A model generated the notes under the pieces. The model had not been told where the DNA came from. It worked only from the letters and a program-made list of their open reading frames with translations, and ran no database searches. Positions 10,430-22,159 of a stretch of 64,000 bases of DNA are shown here, one piece after another (within the stretch, counting starts at the first letter, position 1; each line of letters starts with the position of its first letter). Source of the DNA: Sialis fuliginosa. Taxonomy: Eukaryota; Arthropoda; Insecta; Megaloptera; Sialidae. The position numbers and the translations under genes were made by a program. The stretch covers positions 35,290,267 to 35,354,266 of the forward strand of contig OY540809.1 in assembly GCA_961205875.1 (NCBI GenBank), written 5' to 3'.

Positions 10430-10702
10430 TTTTAAAATTATGTAAATTAACATTAACAATAAAATTATGTAATTATAAAAAAAAAATATATGACTGTTTC
10501 ATTTAATAGGGTTGGTAGCAAAATAGTCACTTTGGGGATTATTTAGATAAATTTATAACTGGAAAACTGTAAGACCCAGGTCCAAACTTCGTACAGTGAA
10601 TTTGTAGGTAACATTATGACACACCAAAATAATGATAAAAAATGCCACATATATATTCATAGTAGTAGGTTATATAATTAAAATATTTAAAAAAAAATTA
10701 TA
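10430..10702 (+). repeat. Half copy of the V palindromic element
   Basis: Text such as CACTTTGGGGATTATTTAG, ACTGTAAGACCCAGGTCC and GTAACATTATGACACACC matches the right half of the element at 55553-56676 (about 56195-56310). The copy is interrupted on its right by the palindrome at 10711-11972. Confidence 0.65.
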
Positions 10703-10710
10703 TTTAAAAA

Positions 10711-11972
10711 TTACACAGGTTTACAAAAAAACAAAAGTTTATGAATATTTGACGAAACCATTGTATTCTTATGTATTTTTACGTCCTGAATCCGAATCTG
10801 AGGTCCGTTGACCTTGGTTAGCTCAGTTTCAAGGTCATTTTAAGGTCAAATTTTTAAAAATCGCTAAATGATTCTGGTAAATAGGTTTTTCTGGTCGCTG
10901 ATTCTGAATTTGACATCCGTTGACCTCTACGAGGTCAAGTTCAAGGTCATTTGAAAGTCAAAGTGGAAAAAATCGCTCGAAAATTCTGACAAAACAGTAC
11001 ATATAGGTTTTTGGGGTCGCTTAATTAAAATTTGAGGTCTGTAGATCCCTACAATGTCATTTTCAAGGTCATTTTAAGATCAAAATTTTATTTTTAAAAA
11101 TCGTTAAATGAATCTGGTAAAAGGTGATATATAGGTTTCTCTGGTCGCTGATTCTGAATTTGATGTCTGTTGACCTCTACGAAATCAGGTTCAAGGTCAT
11201 TTCAAGAAAAAGTGGAAAAACTCGCTCGAAACAGTACATATAGGTTTGAACCTGACCTTGTAGAGGTCAACGGACGTCAAATTTAGAATCAGCGACCAGA
11301 GAAACTTATATATCACCTTTTACCAGATTCATTTAGCGATTTTTAAAAATTTGACCTTGAAATAACCTTGAAACTGACATTGTGGGGGTCTACAAACTTC
11401 AAATTTTAATACAGCGACCTCAAAGACTTATATGTACTGTTTTGTCAGAATTTTCGAGTGCTATTTCCCACTTTGACCTTCAAATGACCTTGAACCTGAC
11501 CTTATAGAGATCAACGGACGTTAAATTCAGAATCAGCGATCAGAGAAACCTATATACACCTTTTACCAGAATCATTTAGCGATTTGTAAAAATAAAATTT
11601 TGATCTTAAAATGACCTTGAAAATGATATTGTAGGGATCTACGGACCTCAAATTTTAATTAAGCGACCCCAAAAACCTATATGTACTGTTTTGTCAGAAT
11701 TTTCGAGCGATTTTTCCCACTTTGACTTTGAAATGACCTTGAACCTGACCTCGTAGAGGTCAACGGATGTCAAATTCAGAATCAGCGACCAGAAAAACCT
11801 ATTTACCAGAATCATTTAGCGATTTTTAAAAATTTGACCTTAAAATGACCTTGAAACTGAGCTAACCAAGGTCGACGGACCTCAGATTCGGATTCAGGAC
11901 GTCAAAATACATAAGAATACAATGGTCTCGTCAAATATTCATAAACTTTTGTTTTTTTGTAAACCTGTGTTA
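10711..11972. mobile_element. 1.26-kb palindrome built of AAGGTCA-bearing units
   Basis: Terminal TTACACAGGTTTACAAA and its inverse are flanked by TTTAAAAA on both sides (10703-10710, 11973-11980), an 8-bp match although low in complexity. Both arms consist of repeated units of about 125 bp, with an axis near 11240. The right arm is longer by about two units. Nearly every unit has TTCAAGGTCA or TGACCTTGAA; I count at least ten. The unit text also contains GAATCAGCGACCAGA and GTACATATAGG. No protein is encoded. Confidence 0.75.
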
Positions 11973-11992
11973 TTTAAAAAGATAGAAAGAAC

Positions 11993-12250
11993 ATGGAAGT
12001 CATGTATGGTTCTCCATACCATAGACATAGAGAATGGACAGTGCATTCTGTATTAACTCAATGGTGTAACATCTGTTCAAAAAAGGAGAGAGAGATGCAG
12101 TGTAGTTTGGAACATAGACATAGAGTTACACAGTTATTCCAAATCTGTTTCTATCTCTTTCTTTTGACACGGTTCTGTGTTCGAGACAGATGCCTGGTCC
12201 ATTTCTCTATGTCTATGCTCCATACCAATATTTTATGTAGGCAGAGTTAA
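11993..12250. repeat. Inverted CATAGACATAGAGAATGG repeat
   Basis: ACCATAGACATAGAGAATGG (about 12019) is matched inversely by CCATTTCTCTATGTCTATG (about 12200), with a third partial copy near 12113. The open frame across this region has no recognisable domain and follows the repeat symmetry, so I treat it as non-coding. Possibly a small MITE; no duplication was found. Confidence 0.45.
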
Positions 12251-13355
12251 TTAATTGTATAAACAATCAATTTTTATAAAAATTGTGTAGTGTGTAATTT
12301 ACATTAAATAACTCAAAAACTGTTGAACCGATTTTAATGCGGTTTTCACCAATAGATAAATAATTATTCAGAGCAGGTTCTTGGCTATTATTTTTTTAAT
12401 ATTTCTTGTTCTATTAAACAATTGAATTGGATTAAAATTTAAAAAACTCAACAATAATATTTTAGTGTTACCATTTGTCAAAGAATTGACAAATTTTACT
12501 TTGTTAGTTATTACAGCTTAAAAAAGTGTGTTTTCAGCCATTTTAATCAGCGTAGCTGATAAACAAATGAATTTTTTAATTTTTTTCAAAATGGAGGTTG
12601 TAGGGAATTTTGTAGCGTTTAACTTTTATTTGAAACTTTTTTTTGTATAAAAGTTATTTAGACCGCTATTTAGCAAAAATCAGAAAATCTGAGGAATTTT
12701 GCAATTGAACCTGTCGCGGACAACCAAAATCGGAGCAAAATTAGGGTATTATTCTACACCACTTTTGTAACATATCCTGTAAGTATTAAATATGTACGCA
12801 AAAATAATCTGTTTTAGCCTCCACAGCCTGGACTAGTAATCAAATATCAACAAATATTTCTAATTCAGTACATTTAATTAAAAAATGTTCAACATTGGAG
12901 TACTATTCAAGACTGGTACCAGTACCTTATATCTACAGATTAAATAATTTAGAAGAATATTTCAAATGCTATACAAAATTGAAAAGATGTGGTGATACCT
13001 ATAGAGATTTCGCGTAAAAATCAAAATTTAAACTGGCAATAAAACAAACATGAGTTATAAAAAATAAAATCCGGCACTGCAGTACAATAAACATGGTAAG
13101 CGCCATTAAGTTCTTCGGCTGACTACCACGTCAACACGAAATGTCACATTTTATGTTCGAAAGGCACATCTATTGCGCACGTACGGGAATCTTGTATTAT
13201 TTAGATGATGCCCATTGTTTTTGCATGCATTACCCCGACTTGATTCACTCAAGTATATCGAAGATATATAGGTGAAATTGTGAAATATCTGTACATGTAC
13301 GATACCAACTGCGGATAAAAAATAAATGTTTTGTTTTGTGTTAAATAGGGATTCA
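12251..13355. other. Non-coding spacer with a truncated S-type MITE
   Basis: Mostly unremarkable AT-rich DNA. Between 12829 and 12955 the text AGTAATCAAATATCAACA to AAGACTGGTACCAGTACCTTA matches the right end of the S elements at 44717-45233 and 58255-58769, so a truncated copy is present. Otherwise I see nothing. Confidence 0.5.
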
Positions 13356-13363
13356 CAGGAGAC

Positions 13364-14626
13364 TAGGGCATACAAAAACCCGATAAAATTACAAAAACCG
13401 GTTTTCGGTTTTTCATAAAGTGAAAAACCGGTTAACCGGTTTTTAGTCGGGTTTTTCAATTAAGTTTAAAAAATGTTTTAAACTATTTAAATAAAATAAT
13501 ATTTTAATATTAAAAAAATAAAACTTATACTATACTTTTTCAAGTTCAAATTGAGACTATTCAATTTCAAATTGGGAATAATCAATTTCAAAATTGAGAC
13601 TATTCAATTTCAAATTGTAAATAATCAATTTCAAATTGAGACTTATCAACTGCAAATTGGGAACTATTAATTTTAAATTGGTAAAGATAGTTTAAAAGCT
13701 AGTATTAAAAGTGATATAGGTGAAGACAGTAAATATGACTCAAACTGAGTTTCGTTTACAGTAGCTAAAAAATATTGTACGAGAAAATATCACGAAAATT
13801 ATTGTTAATTATATCCGATATGTCACTCATGATATATAATTATATGATGCATTAATTATGATTTGTTAATTTGGACAATAGTAAATAATTGAGGGCCTGA
13901 TTTTAAATAAAATTAAGAAATTAAAAATATTTTATATATGTTAACTTAATTAATAAATATTCGTAACAATAATAAGTTAAATAATAATTGCAACCCTATA
14001 CAAGGCTCTAACCTGGGAGCCTAGGATTAAGGGAAATCTGGTCCGGCGAGCAAATATAAAAATCAGCGAATGGAATTGAATGACCGAAAAAAAGGCTGGA
14101 CAAGAAAAAAATTTTTATGGGGTTCGCCAATAATTCAACAGGAGCTCGTGATAGTATGTGGAGGCCATAATTGCAGCTATAGCAAATATATTTTGTTTTA
14201 TAAAACATTATATTATATTGAAATAAATTGTTTATTTATTTTCATCTCAAATGTGGAATTTACAATTCTCAATTTGAAATTTATTATTCTAAATTTGAAC
14301 TTGAAATGGTATAATCTCCTTTATTAACATATTGTTATATACTTCAGGAATGACCCTAAAATTCCATTTACTCCGCTATAATATTTTTATTTACACATTA
14401 CGCGTTATTTTATAGATGTCCCCCTTTTTTATTTTAAATAAATTCACAACATAAATACTTCATGAATAACAGTAAAAAAATAAAATTATTTGTCACTTAA
14501 AGAAACAAAAAAATATATATATAATTGACTTTCGGTTTTTCGGGAAAAACCCGGTTTTACGGTTTTGGTAAATTTTAACAAAAAACCGGTTAACCGGTGT
14601 CGGTTAAAACCGGTTTACATGCCCTA
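13364..14626. mobile_element. hAT-type element with AACCGGTT word arrays
   Basis: The 1263-bp element starts TAGGGCATACAAAAACCCG and ends with ACCGGTTTACATGCCCTA. It is flanked by the exact 8-bp duplication CAGGAGAC (13356-13363, 14627-14634), a hAT hallmark. Both subterminal zones repeat AAACCGGTTAACCGGTTTT. A tandem block of roughly 28-bp units (TTCAAATTGAGACTATTCAA) spans about 13545-13690. Open frames at 13151-13459 and 14008-14327 overlap it without matching a transposase, so the copy is non-autonomous. Confidence 0.88.
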
Positions 14627-14705
14627 CAGGAGACGATATGAGGTTTAGGTGTTTTGGATTTATAACGAGCTGTATCGTCTCATTTTGCATATACGATATA
14701 GGTAC

Positions 14706-15055
14706 ATGAATATAAATATAAAGCTCAACGTGTCTCTGTCTGTCCGTCTGGTCAATAACATATTATTCGCGGCAATTCGCGCGAACTATGATGAAGTGTC
14801 GAGGGGAGAGGGAAGATTCTGCGCTCGGCCGGCAGTTTATTTTGTTTTCAATTATTAACATTTAAGTTTAAACAGAACAAAAATTATTTGTAATTTTTGT
14901 TCTGATTTGTGTTTTTTTAAAGGTAATTTAGGCTTTGGTTAGTTATTATTACGATAAAAATTAATCGTGTTTGTATTTAATTAAACTATATTTTTCAAAA
15001 ATCCTAAACAATAATTCCGTAGTCCAAGCGGGTGAAGCCGCGCGGGCACAGCTAG
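14706..15055 (+). mobile_element. Helitron-like copy H1
   Basis: Begins near ATATAAAGCTCAACGTGTCT followed by a CTGTCTGTCCGTCTG run. It ends GTGAAGCCGCGCGGGCACAG then CTAG followed by T. A 3' CTRR end after a GC-rich hairpin-like stretch, next to T, fits Helitrons; no Rep/helicase sequence is present and no 5' TC is certain, so the class is inference. The same family occurs at 15056-15930 and, reversed, at 33400-34146. Confidence 0.55.
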
Positions 15056-15930
15056 TCCTTAATATATATAAAGCTCAATGTGTCTCTGTCTGTATGTCTG
15101 TCCGTCTGTCCGTTAGTGCGCTTATCACTCAAGAACCACTTATCAGATTTACGTGGTTTCTTTTTTAATTCATAGGTACGTTCTCTGGCCAGGTTATAGG
15201 CTATATTTTGTTACGTTAAGTAACATAACAACTAAGCAGTGATGATAATAGTAAATCAAGTCAGAAAAAATTTTGACGTCGGCGCGTTATTTTGTAATAT
15301 GCTGCATAAACCGTTCAATATTGAACAAAATAATGTATTAAAGAATTGTGAAGAATCAAAAGATCTACAATAAAGTCAGCGACACCATATGTGTAACTTT
15401 TACATTTAAGCCACAGTGACTGCTTTTATGTTACAAAGAAAATTTAAAATATTTCAGTTCTGTTTACGTGGACTTATGACTTGCAAAACATTAATCCTTA
15501 TCGAAATAAATGATTTCATCGTCATAAGTACTTAATGTAGATATAATTTGCCCTTTACAGCATCCATTTGGTCTTATAGTTTAGAAAATATCGTGAAATA
15601 TAAATACGGGAACATATTATTCACGCAATGTGAACCCGTGTCGTGGCGTGCGGTAAGGAGGGAGCGTGCCGAGTAGACGCAGGGCAGATCATCACAGGCC
15701 GGTATTCTTTTGATTGTCAATTGTTTATTTTGTTTTCAATAATTAACTTTTAAATTTAAATAGAACAAAAACTATTTTTACTTTTTGTTCTGATTCGTTT
15801 TTGTTAGGTAGGTAATTTAAGTGTTGTTTGGTTTTTATTACAATAATAACTAATCGTGTTTGTACTTAATTCAAATATATATTTTTTAAATCCTAAACAA
15901 TAATTTCGTAGTCCGCGCGGGTCCAGCTAG
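15056..15930 (+). mobile_element. Helitron-like copy H2, head-to-tail with H1
   Basis: Starts TCCTTAATATATATAAAGCT directly after the CTAG of H1 and ends GTAGTCCGCGCGGGTCCAG then CTAG, followed by T. The interior is longer than H1 (875 bp against about 350). It shares ATTGAACAAAATAATGTATT and GTTACAAAG stretches with the reversed copy at 33400-34146. Non-coding. Confidence 0.55.
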
Positions 15931-16442
15931 TATTTATATCACACATAAATTTTTTTGACTGATTATTAAATGGACTTAATCGGTTTGACTTCTAAATATC
16001 TCATAAAAAATATAAGAATGTGTGTTTATGTATAATTTTGTTGGTACTTTTTAATAAGTTATTTACTTTAGATTACTACGAAAGAAGTACACTAATAAAG
16101 ATATTAATTTTCAATAAGGGAGTTTTCCAGTGTAATTCGATCTAGTATTCCTGAAGGTAATTTTTTTTTCATCGACACATAATTACCAAATACAATGAAT
16201 AATACAGGAGTTCTGTATTGACTCGGTGTTTTTCTGTATTTCAGTTGTAACCGCATCCTTGGCGTTCACGCTAGGCATTCGTCGTAACTACATATGTGTA
16301 CATAACACATATGCACACATCCTTATGGGTTGTACTCAGGTAGGGTTTGAAATTGATTTTTTTAATAATTTTTTTTAGTGTGATAAATATAAATAAAAAT
16401 AATGTAGTTATTTTAAATAAGTAAGTTAATGTTTATGTAAAC
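15931..16442. other. Spacer, nothing recognised
   Basis: AT-rich DNA. A palindrome-like ACATATGTGTACATAACACATATG lies near 16290-16316 and may be a simple hairpin. No gene seen. Confidence 0.4.
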
Positions 16443-17400
16443 ACTCAAAATGAATATTTTAACCAAGCCTTGGGTTGGAGTGAGACCCTTTAGGTCCACA
16501 CAATCAACTTCCCAACATGGTATGATTATAAATACTTGAATACTGATTATTGATTGTTTCCATATAGTTTATGTGAATATTTAGCTTCCTCGCAATATCG
16601 AAGATACGAGAAGCTTTGTGATCGTTTCAGATTGAGACAAAATAATGTTCTCCGATTTCAAAATTTTAAATTGATTCATCCGTTTCACGTCAAGGCAAAC
16701 ACTTTTCGTTCCGTGTCTGTCTGTCTGTGTGTCCGTCCGTCCCCTGAATCCTTGTCACACGCATAACTCATGAACCACTGAACCGATATTATTGAAACTT
16801 GGTGGGATGGTTGTGTCTGGCTTGAGGACGGTCCCATTTAAAATCATCAAAATCGTGTGTAAGGGGGAAGGGTGACATCCCAAAATATTTATTTTTTCAA
16901 GATACCTCAAGAACGACACATGTTACGTGCTTGGTCATATTAAATATCATGTTGACGTTTTAAATGTCATTTTGACGTTTGGATAACTTTAGATTTAGAT
17001 TGAAATTGTCAAAATATTAAAAATATACGAAAAAATAATCAGGTGCGTCTTAAGAAAAATTTCGAACTAATATTTTTTAGTAATATTGTGTAAAAATTAA
17101 ATGAGTCTTGAGGCTTCCGCGGTGATCTTGATATGGATCTTGGCTACTGGGTGTAAGCTGCGTCGGTTTGGTCGTGTTATCGGCCAACGTTTCGTTACAC
17201 ATTGCAGTGGACATCTTCAGGGCTCTTCTAAAAGTGCAAAAGCCAAGATCCATAAAAATTAAATGGTTAACCAATGCCAGGCAATTTATCTAAACACAAT
17301 CGGTTTTTATTTTAATTGTTCAATAATTAACTACCTTTGATGAACTTAGTACGAGGAAGCACTCTGCATTTACTTGGCAGATGTTTTTTTAGTATCATAA
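16443..17400 (+). repeat. R-end plus T-family repeat, copy T1
   Basis: 16443-16580 is the R repeat end in reverse (GAGACCCTTTAGGTCCACAC, CAATCAACTTCCCAACATGG). From 16583 it continues as family T: TCCTCGCAATATCGAAGATA, a CTGTCTGTCTGTGTGTCC run, CATAACTCATGAACCACTGA and paired GACGTTTTAAATGTCATTTT words. Copy T2 lies reversed at 30546-31345. The frame at 16554-16766 crosses the microsatellite and is not a gene. An extra 150 bp sits at 17104-17253. Confidence 0.65.
17104..17253 (-). mobile_element. 150-bp retroposed insertion with 12-bp duplication
   Basis: T1 differs from T2 by this insertion, flanked by the direct repeat AAAAATTAAATG (17092-17103, 17254-17265). T2 has the motif once, so the uninterrupted site is known. 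A 12-bp variable-length duplication fits RNA-mediated insertion. Inside, ATGGATCTTGGCT near 17132 is matched by the inverse AGCCAAGATCCAT at the right end. On the minus strand CCTGAAGATG is followed by CGAAACGTTGG, an arrangement known from Penelope-like element ends. The class is inference. Confidence 0.6.
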
Positions 17401-17529
17401 ATATGAATAAATATAATGTGATTATTTTAAATAGGTATCTAAGTTTATGTAAACACTCAAAATGAATATTTTAAATAAAATACTTTCATATCGACATTTT
17501 GTTTTTGTTTAGAACTGTAGAATTCGAGT

Positions 17530-18031
17530 TATAAATTATATTTTTATAAAAAAAAGTAATGAAGAAAGTGTTTGGTAAGATATATGTATATAATAAAGTA
17601 AGAGCTTTTTTTGCTCCTCGTATGAAATGCCAACCATCGTTTTTTAAAGAAAATAACCTGTATAATAACGATCGAGTGTTACTATAAATACTTTATCAAA
17701 TTATCGCTAGGAAAGGACATTATAAATCAAAATATTTACGATTTTGAATAATGATTAAAAGTTAAACAAAAAAATAAATATATTTCATCCCCTGTCATTT
17801 ATGGAGGGTTGTAATCAGTTTTATTCGATCCGACGGGAAAAATACTATGGTGAAAGGGGTTCTAGGAAGAAAAACAACCCCCTATCTTGCATAGGAACCG
17901 AGATATTTACGATTTTGTATAATCAATAAAAAATAAATAAACGAAAAATTAAATATTTCACCCCATGTCACGTATGGAGGGTTGTAATTAGTTTCGAAAT
18001 CCAGACAAGCGAAGCTGCGGGTATCAGCTAG
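17530..18031 (+). mobile_element. Helitron-like end, second family, with tandem units
   Basis: Ends GCGAAGCTGCGGGTATCAG then CTAG followed by T, the same style of terminus as H1 and H2. Upstream, TTTCATCCCCTGTCATTTATG and TTTCACCCCATGTCACGTATG begin two tandem units about 170 bp apart, each with GGAGGGTTGTAAT. A fragment of the same family is at 40375-40515. Non-coding. Confidence 0.45.
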
Positions 18032-18176
18032 TAAAATATATTATATTGCGTCATGAAATCGGTTCATTACACAATATAACCCTGTATAATAAATATGGTA
18101 TAATTTATAAATTTAACATTTCAATGAAATCTGAATTTTCAAAATGTAGTATTAATTAATTGATATTTATAAAAAA

Positions 18177-18916
18177 ACGGCCAAATGCGTGTTGGGCACG
18201 CACATGATAGGTTTCCGTAGTCATTACGATTTATAAACAAGAGTTATTTCAATTTCTTTTATAAACTATTCTAGCTACAGTGTTTGTTATAATTTTCATT
18301 GAAAGTACTAACTTAAAGCTACATTCTGGATTTTTTTTTAGATTTTTTGCATCGATAGTTTGAAAGTAGAAGGGGGGGGAGCGCTCTGATAACCACATTG
18401 AAAAGCAAATATATCGTGACTAAAGGGTTAAAATCAAAAGGTTATATAACAACATTATCTAAAGACACTCAATAGAGTAAGTGAAAAAAAATGTGAGTTC
18501 ACTTTTCAGTCTATGGGAGAGGGTCCAAAATAATTTTGACAGTGTTCGTTATAATTTTCAGTGGAAGTACTAATTAAAAGCTATATTCTGAATTTTTGGC
18601 AGATTTTTTTAATAGATAGTTTAGAATAGAGAGGCGAGGGGACGCTCTGATAACGACATTTAAATGTAAATATATCGTGACTGAAGGGTTAAGAGACTTA
18701 TCTAATGACATCCCACTCAATAAGGTAAGTGAAAAAAAATGAGTTCAGTTTTCAGTCTATGGAATTTTTTTTTTTTTTTCAAAAATCTTATCATTTCTGT
18801 TTTTGTGTTATCAGTCTTCGTCTGTTTACCAAATTTCAGCTTAATCGGCTTAAATTTTTCAGGACGGACTGACATGGCGAAACTATAAGCTTTCCTAGTT
18901 TTCTACGGAAACCTAA
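18177..18916 (+). repeat. G repeat (GTTCCGTAG type), copy A
   Basis: Starts near GGCCAAATGCGTGTTGGGCA and AGGTTTCCGTAGTCATTACG. It contains two similar blocks (CAGTGTTTGTTATAATTTTC and CAGTGTTCGTTATAATTTTC) and ends with a hairpin-like CTAGTTTTCTACGGAAACCTAAA. Copies B (20168-20845, reversed), C (29935-30304) and D (43000-43492) share long stretches. From memory, repeats with this start and end are common in arthropod genomes. The class is not known to me and no protein is encoded. Confidence 0.7.
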
Positions 18917-19236
18917 AAATCAGTAAGTATAGTTTACTAAAATATACAATGAAATTTCTCCAAACTGCCAGTAAATGAACCGATATCGTACTTCCCAACT
19001 CCCAATTGCCCACAGGCTAATGCGCCCCTTACCCTGTGTCTGCACGCCACTGCACACACACGTACATACGTACATACACCCGAGGTGCCTTGTGTACGGG
19101 CAATTGCGATGTAACACGAAACTAGGTTTTAATAATTCACTGCTGAATGCATGCACTGGTAGTAGTGGAATGTATATATGTGTATGTGTATCTAAAAATT
19201 GCAGGGGTGGTCTACTAAATATTTTTACTCAAATAA
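18917..19236. other. Spacer with overlapping short frames on both strands
   Basis: Short frames occur at 18920-19156 minus and 18975-19247 plus. The plus frame gives TPLHTHVHTYIHPRC, a translation of a CACACA/GTACATAC microsatellite. No gene supported. Confidence 0.4.
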
Positions 19237-19244
19237 GTCATGAT

Positions 19245-19950
19245 TAGAGATTGGAAAAATAGTTGTTATTTTCAATGAAATATTACTAGTTGAATTTTTT
19301 TTCGGAAAATAGTTCACTGAGAAAAAAAATAGTAAATTTACAATATTTTTACTATACAAATGTAAAGGAAAATTCCAAAAGTCAGTGTTGGGAAAATAAA
19401 TTACCTCACAGTTTAGTATATCACCAATAAAATTTTTATTTTTACAATACATCTTGTAAGTTTACTACACAAGCTTGGAAATTTCCTATACTTTTACGCT
19501 ACAAAACAAATTGTGGTAAATTTACTTTACAAATGTGTAAATTTACAACATTTATCTATGAAATTCACATTTTTTATTTGTAAATTTAGCAGACCTGTAT
19601 ATAATTTTTTTTTTGTACCATTAGGTTTAGTAATTTTCTAATACATCTTGTTTTGTAAATTTCCTATAGTTATACTCTACGAAATAAGTTGTGGTAAATT
19701 TACTTTTAATGTAAATTTACAATTCATTTAGCTATAAAATTTACAATTTTTTATTTGTAAATTTAGTAGACCTGTACCTATATGAAAAGAATACACATCA
19801 ATAAGTTTAGTAAATAAAGGTAGTTGCAAATAGTTGCATTCAAATTATGTTCAATCAAACCAGGTTTCTGAAAACGGTGGAGATATGTAATAAAAATTAC
19901 AATAAATGCATTTTTACGCAATAGTTGAAAAACTATTTTTCCAATCTCTA
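19245..19950. mobile_element. hAT-type MITE, TAGAGATTGGAAAAATAG family, copy 2, enlarged
   Basis: Same ends as 3203-3481. The 8-bp flanks are GTCATGAT (19237-19244) and GTCATCAT (19951-19958), one mismatch. At 706 bp it is about 430 bp longer than copy 1, because the interior from about 19313 to 19818 is replaced by DNA rich in TTTGTAAATTTAC. That DNA includes two units starting AATACATCTTG (19446 and 19640, period 194). Confidence 0.82.
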
Positions 19951-20167
19951 GTCATCATGTAATATTGATTTATTATTAAAATTTTCTAATTACAGGAAAT
20001 TGTAATTATAACTTACGAAAATATTAACATATAATTTTACATATCACCTAGGAGTCGTTCGTAAAATACGTACCCAAATTGCCTATATGATGAGAAGGAG
20101 GGAGGTAGTCCGAACAAACGTGACGTGACGCAACGTTTGAAATACTACAACAATTTTATTACCATTT

Positions 20168-20845
20168 TTAGGGTTCCGTAGAAAACTAGGAACCCTTATA
20201 GTTTCGCCATGTCCGACCGTCCGTCCTCAAAAATTTTAAGCCGATTAAGATGAAATTTGGTATACGGATGAAGACTGATAACCCAAAAACATATTTTTGT
20301 GCATAGACTGAAAAGTATCTTAAAAAAAAATTTATTTAAAATGTAATACAAAATGTTATATGACCTTTTTGGTTTCAACCCTTCAGTCACGATATATTTG
20401 CGTTCAAAGTCGTTATCAGAGTGTCCCCCCATCTATTTTCTAAAATATCAAAAAAAAAAATCTGAAAAAATTCGTATGTAGCTTTTCATTAGTACTTTCA
20501 CTGAAAATTGTATTCACATTTTTTTTCACATACCCCATTGAGTGGGATGTCTTTAGATAGGTTTCCTAAAATGCAACAAAAATGTGATATGACCTTTTGA
20601 TTTTAACTCTTCAGTTACGATATATTTGCTTATCAGTGTGGTTATCAGAGCCCCCCTCCCTTCTACTTTCTAAACCTTTGATGCAAAAAATCTAAAAATA
20701 ATGCAGAATATAGCTTTTAATTAGTACTTTCAATGAAAATTATAACGAACACTGTAGCTAGAATAGTTTATAAAAAAATTTGAAATAACTCTCTTTTATA
20801 AATCGTAATGACTACGGAACCCTATCATGTGCGTGCCCAACACAT
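20168..20845 (-). repeat. G repeat, copy B, inverted relative to A
   Basis: Reads TTAGGGTTCCGTAGAAAACT at its left and ends TGTGCGTGCCCAACACAT, the inverse of the start of copy A. Together A and B form a large imperfect inverted repeat with the hAT MITE at 19245-19950 in the spacer. The frame at 20196-20432 is within the repeat and is not a gene. Confidence 0.7.
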
Positions 20846-21320
20846 CTACAGATCAAAAACTGCTATCTCTCCAAAATTCATCAATGCATATTTTCTTCTT
20901 ATTTAGATGATTCTAAAACATATTTGATATCATCGGTGGAATATTTAGTACCGGAGATACAATGTTTTTAAAAATTTTACAACCCTTTGCCACTTTCAAT
21001 TGCGTCTGCCCACCCCTTATCTCCACACTACACGTCTGCCTATGTTTTTTCGATCATCTACAGATCAAAACCTGTCATCCTTAAAAAATTCAGCAATGCT
21101 CAAATGAGATAATTTTCATTTAAAAAATTACATGTTTGAGCGCATTTGCCCGTCCCTTATCCCCATCCTACGCGTCTGCCTTTGTTTTTCCGGTCATCTA
21201 CAGATCAAAAACTGTCATCCCTCCAAAATTCATCAATGCTCAAATGGGTCAATTTAAAAAAAAGAATGCATTTTTGAGTGCGTCTGCCTGCCCCTTATCC
21301 CCACCCTACGCGTCTGACCA
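20844..21320 (+). repeat. Three-unit tandem repeat with CATCTACAGATCAAAA
   Basis: The word ATCTACAGATCAAAA starts units at 20844, 21056 and 21196 (periods 212 and 140). Each unit continues with AATTCATCAATGC, a GCGTCTGCC block, CCCCTTATC and CGCGTCTG. The frame at 21136-21339 simply reads through the third unit. Non-coding satellite-like array. Confidence 0.65.
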
Positions 21321-22159
21321 TTGCACTTTCACTATTTAACTTTTCATAAACTAACTCCCTGAGATGATTTTATTAGTGCTCACATGGAGCAAAAATACAC
21401 TTTTTCTTTACATGTTCACTAAAGAATTAAACCCTTTTATCCCCGGGTGTGGAGGTAGGGACTATTTTTCCCTTGATGTACAACACATGAATAAACGATT
21501 TCCGTAAGTCTACTTAGTGCTCATATGAGGCAGAAAAATATATCAGCTCTTGTACTATACAGGGTGTCCCAAGACTGTGTCAAAGTTCAATATTTCATTT
21601 ATAGTCCAGTAACTTTATACATCACAGCATGCGTCAAATCCGGTAGTTCTGATTTTTTGCAGACTTGTTAATGATGTTGGCCTAATGAATAATCCAAGTT
21701 TGTGACAAGCCGCCGAACGCAACTTTGTCAAAAATCGAAAAAACCGCGAAAAAATCGTTATTTTTTCAAATTTTGGCGATTATAACCCTAAAGGACTAGT
21801 TTTTGAAAAAACTTTCTCAGGACGTTTTTAAAGTAGACTAAATTTGCTTCAAAATAATACTAGAACTGTCTCTGTAGACCCAATAGTTTCCGAGATTAAG
21901 CCTTTCAAAGTTTATCATTTTTTTCGAACTTTGCAATTTTTTGCAATTCTGTCGTTCTGAATGAATTTTGACCCTGATTATACTATCGAAGCCCTGTACT
22001 TTATGATGGGATGTTAAAAAAGAAAATGAGAAGTGTGAACGATGATGTTTAAGCTAAGCTACGAATAATGAAGTAAAAAAGATAAATACAACAAAAGTTA
22101 TTAAGTTTATTTGTTAGGAAATTGAGTAATATTCAAAATCAAAAAATTAAATTAATTTA

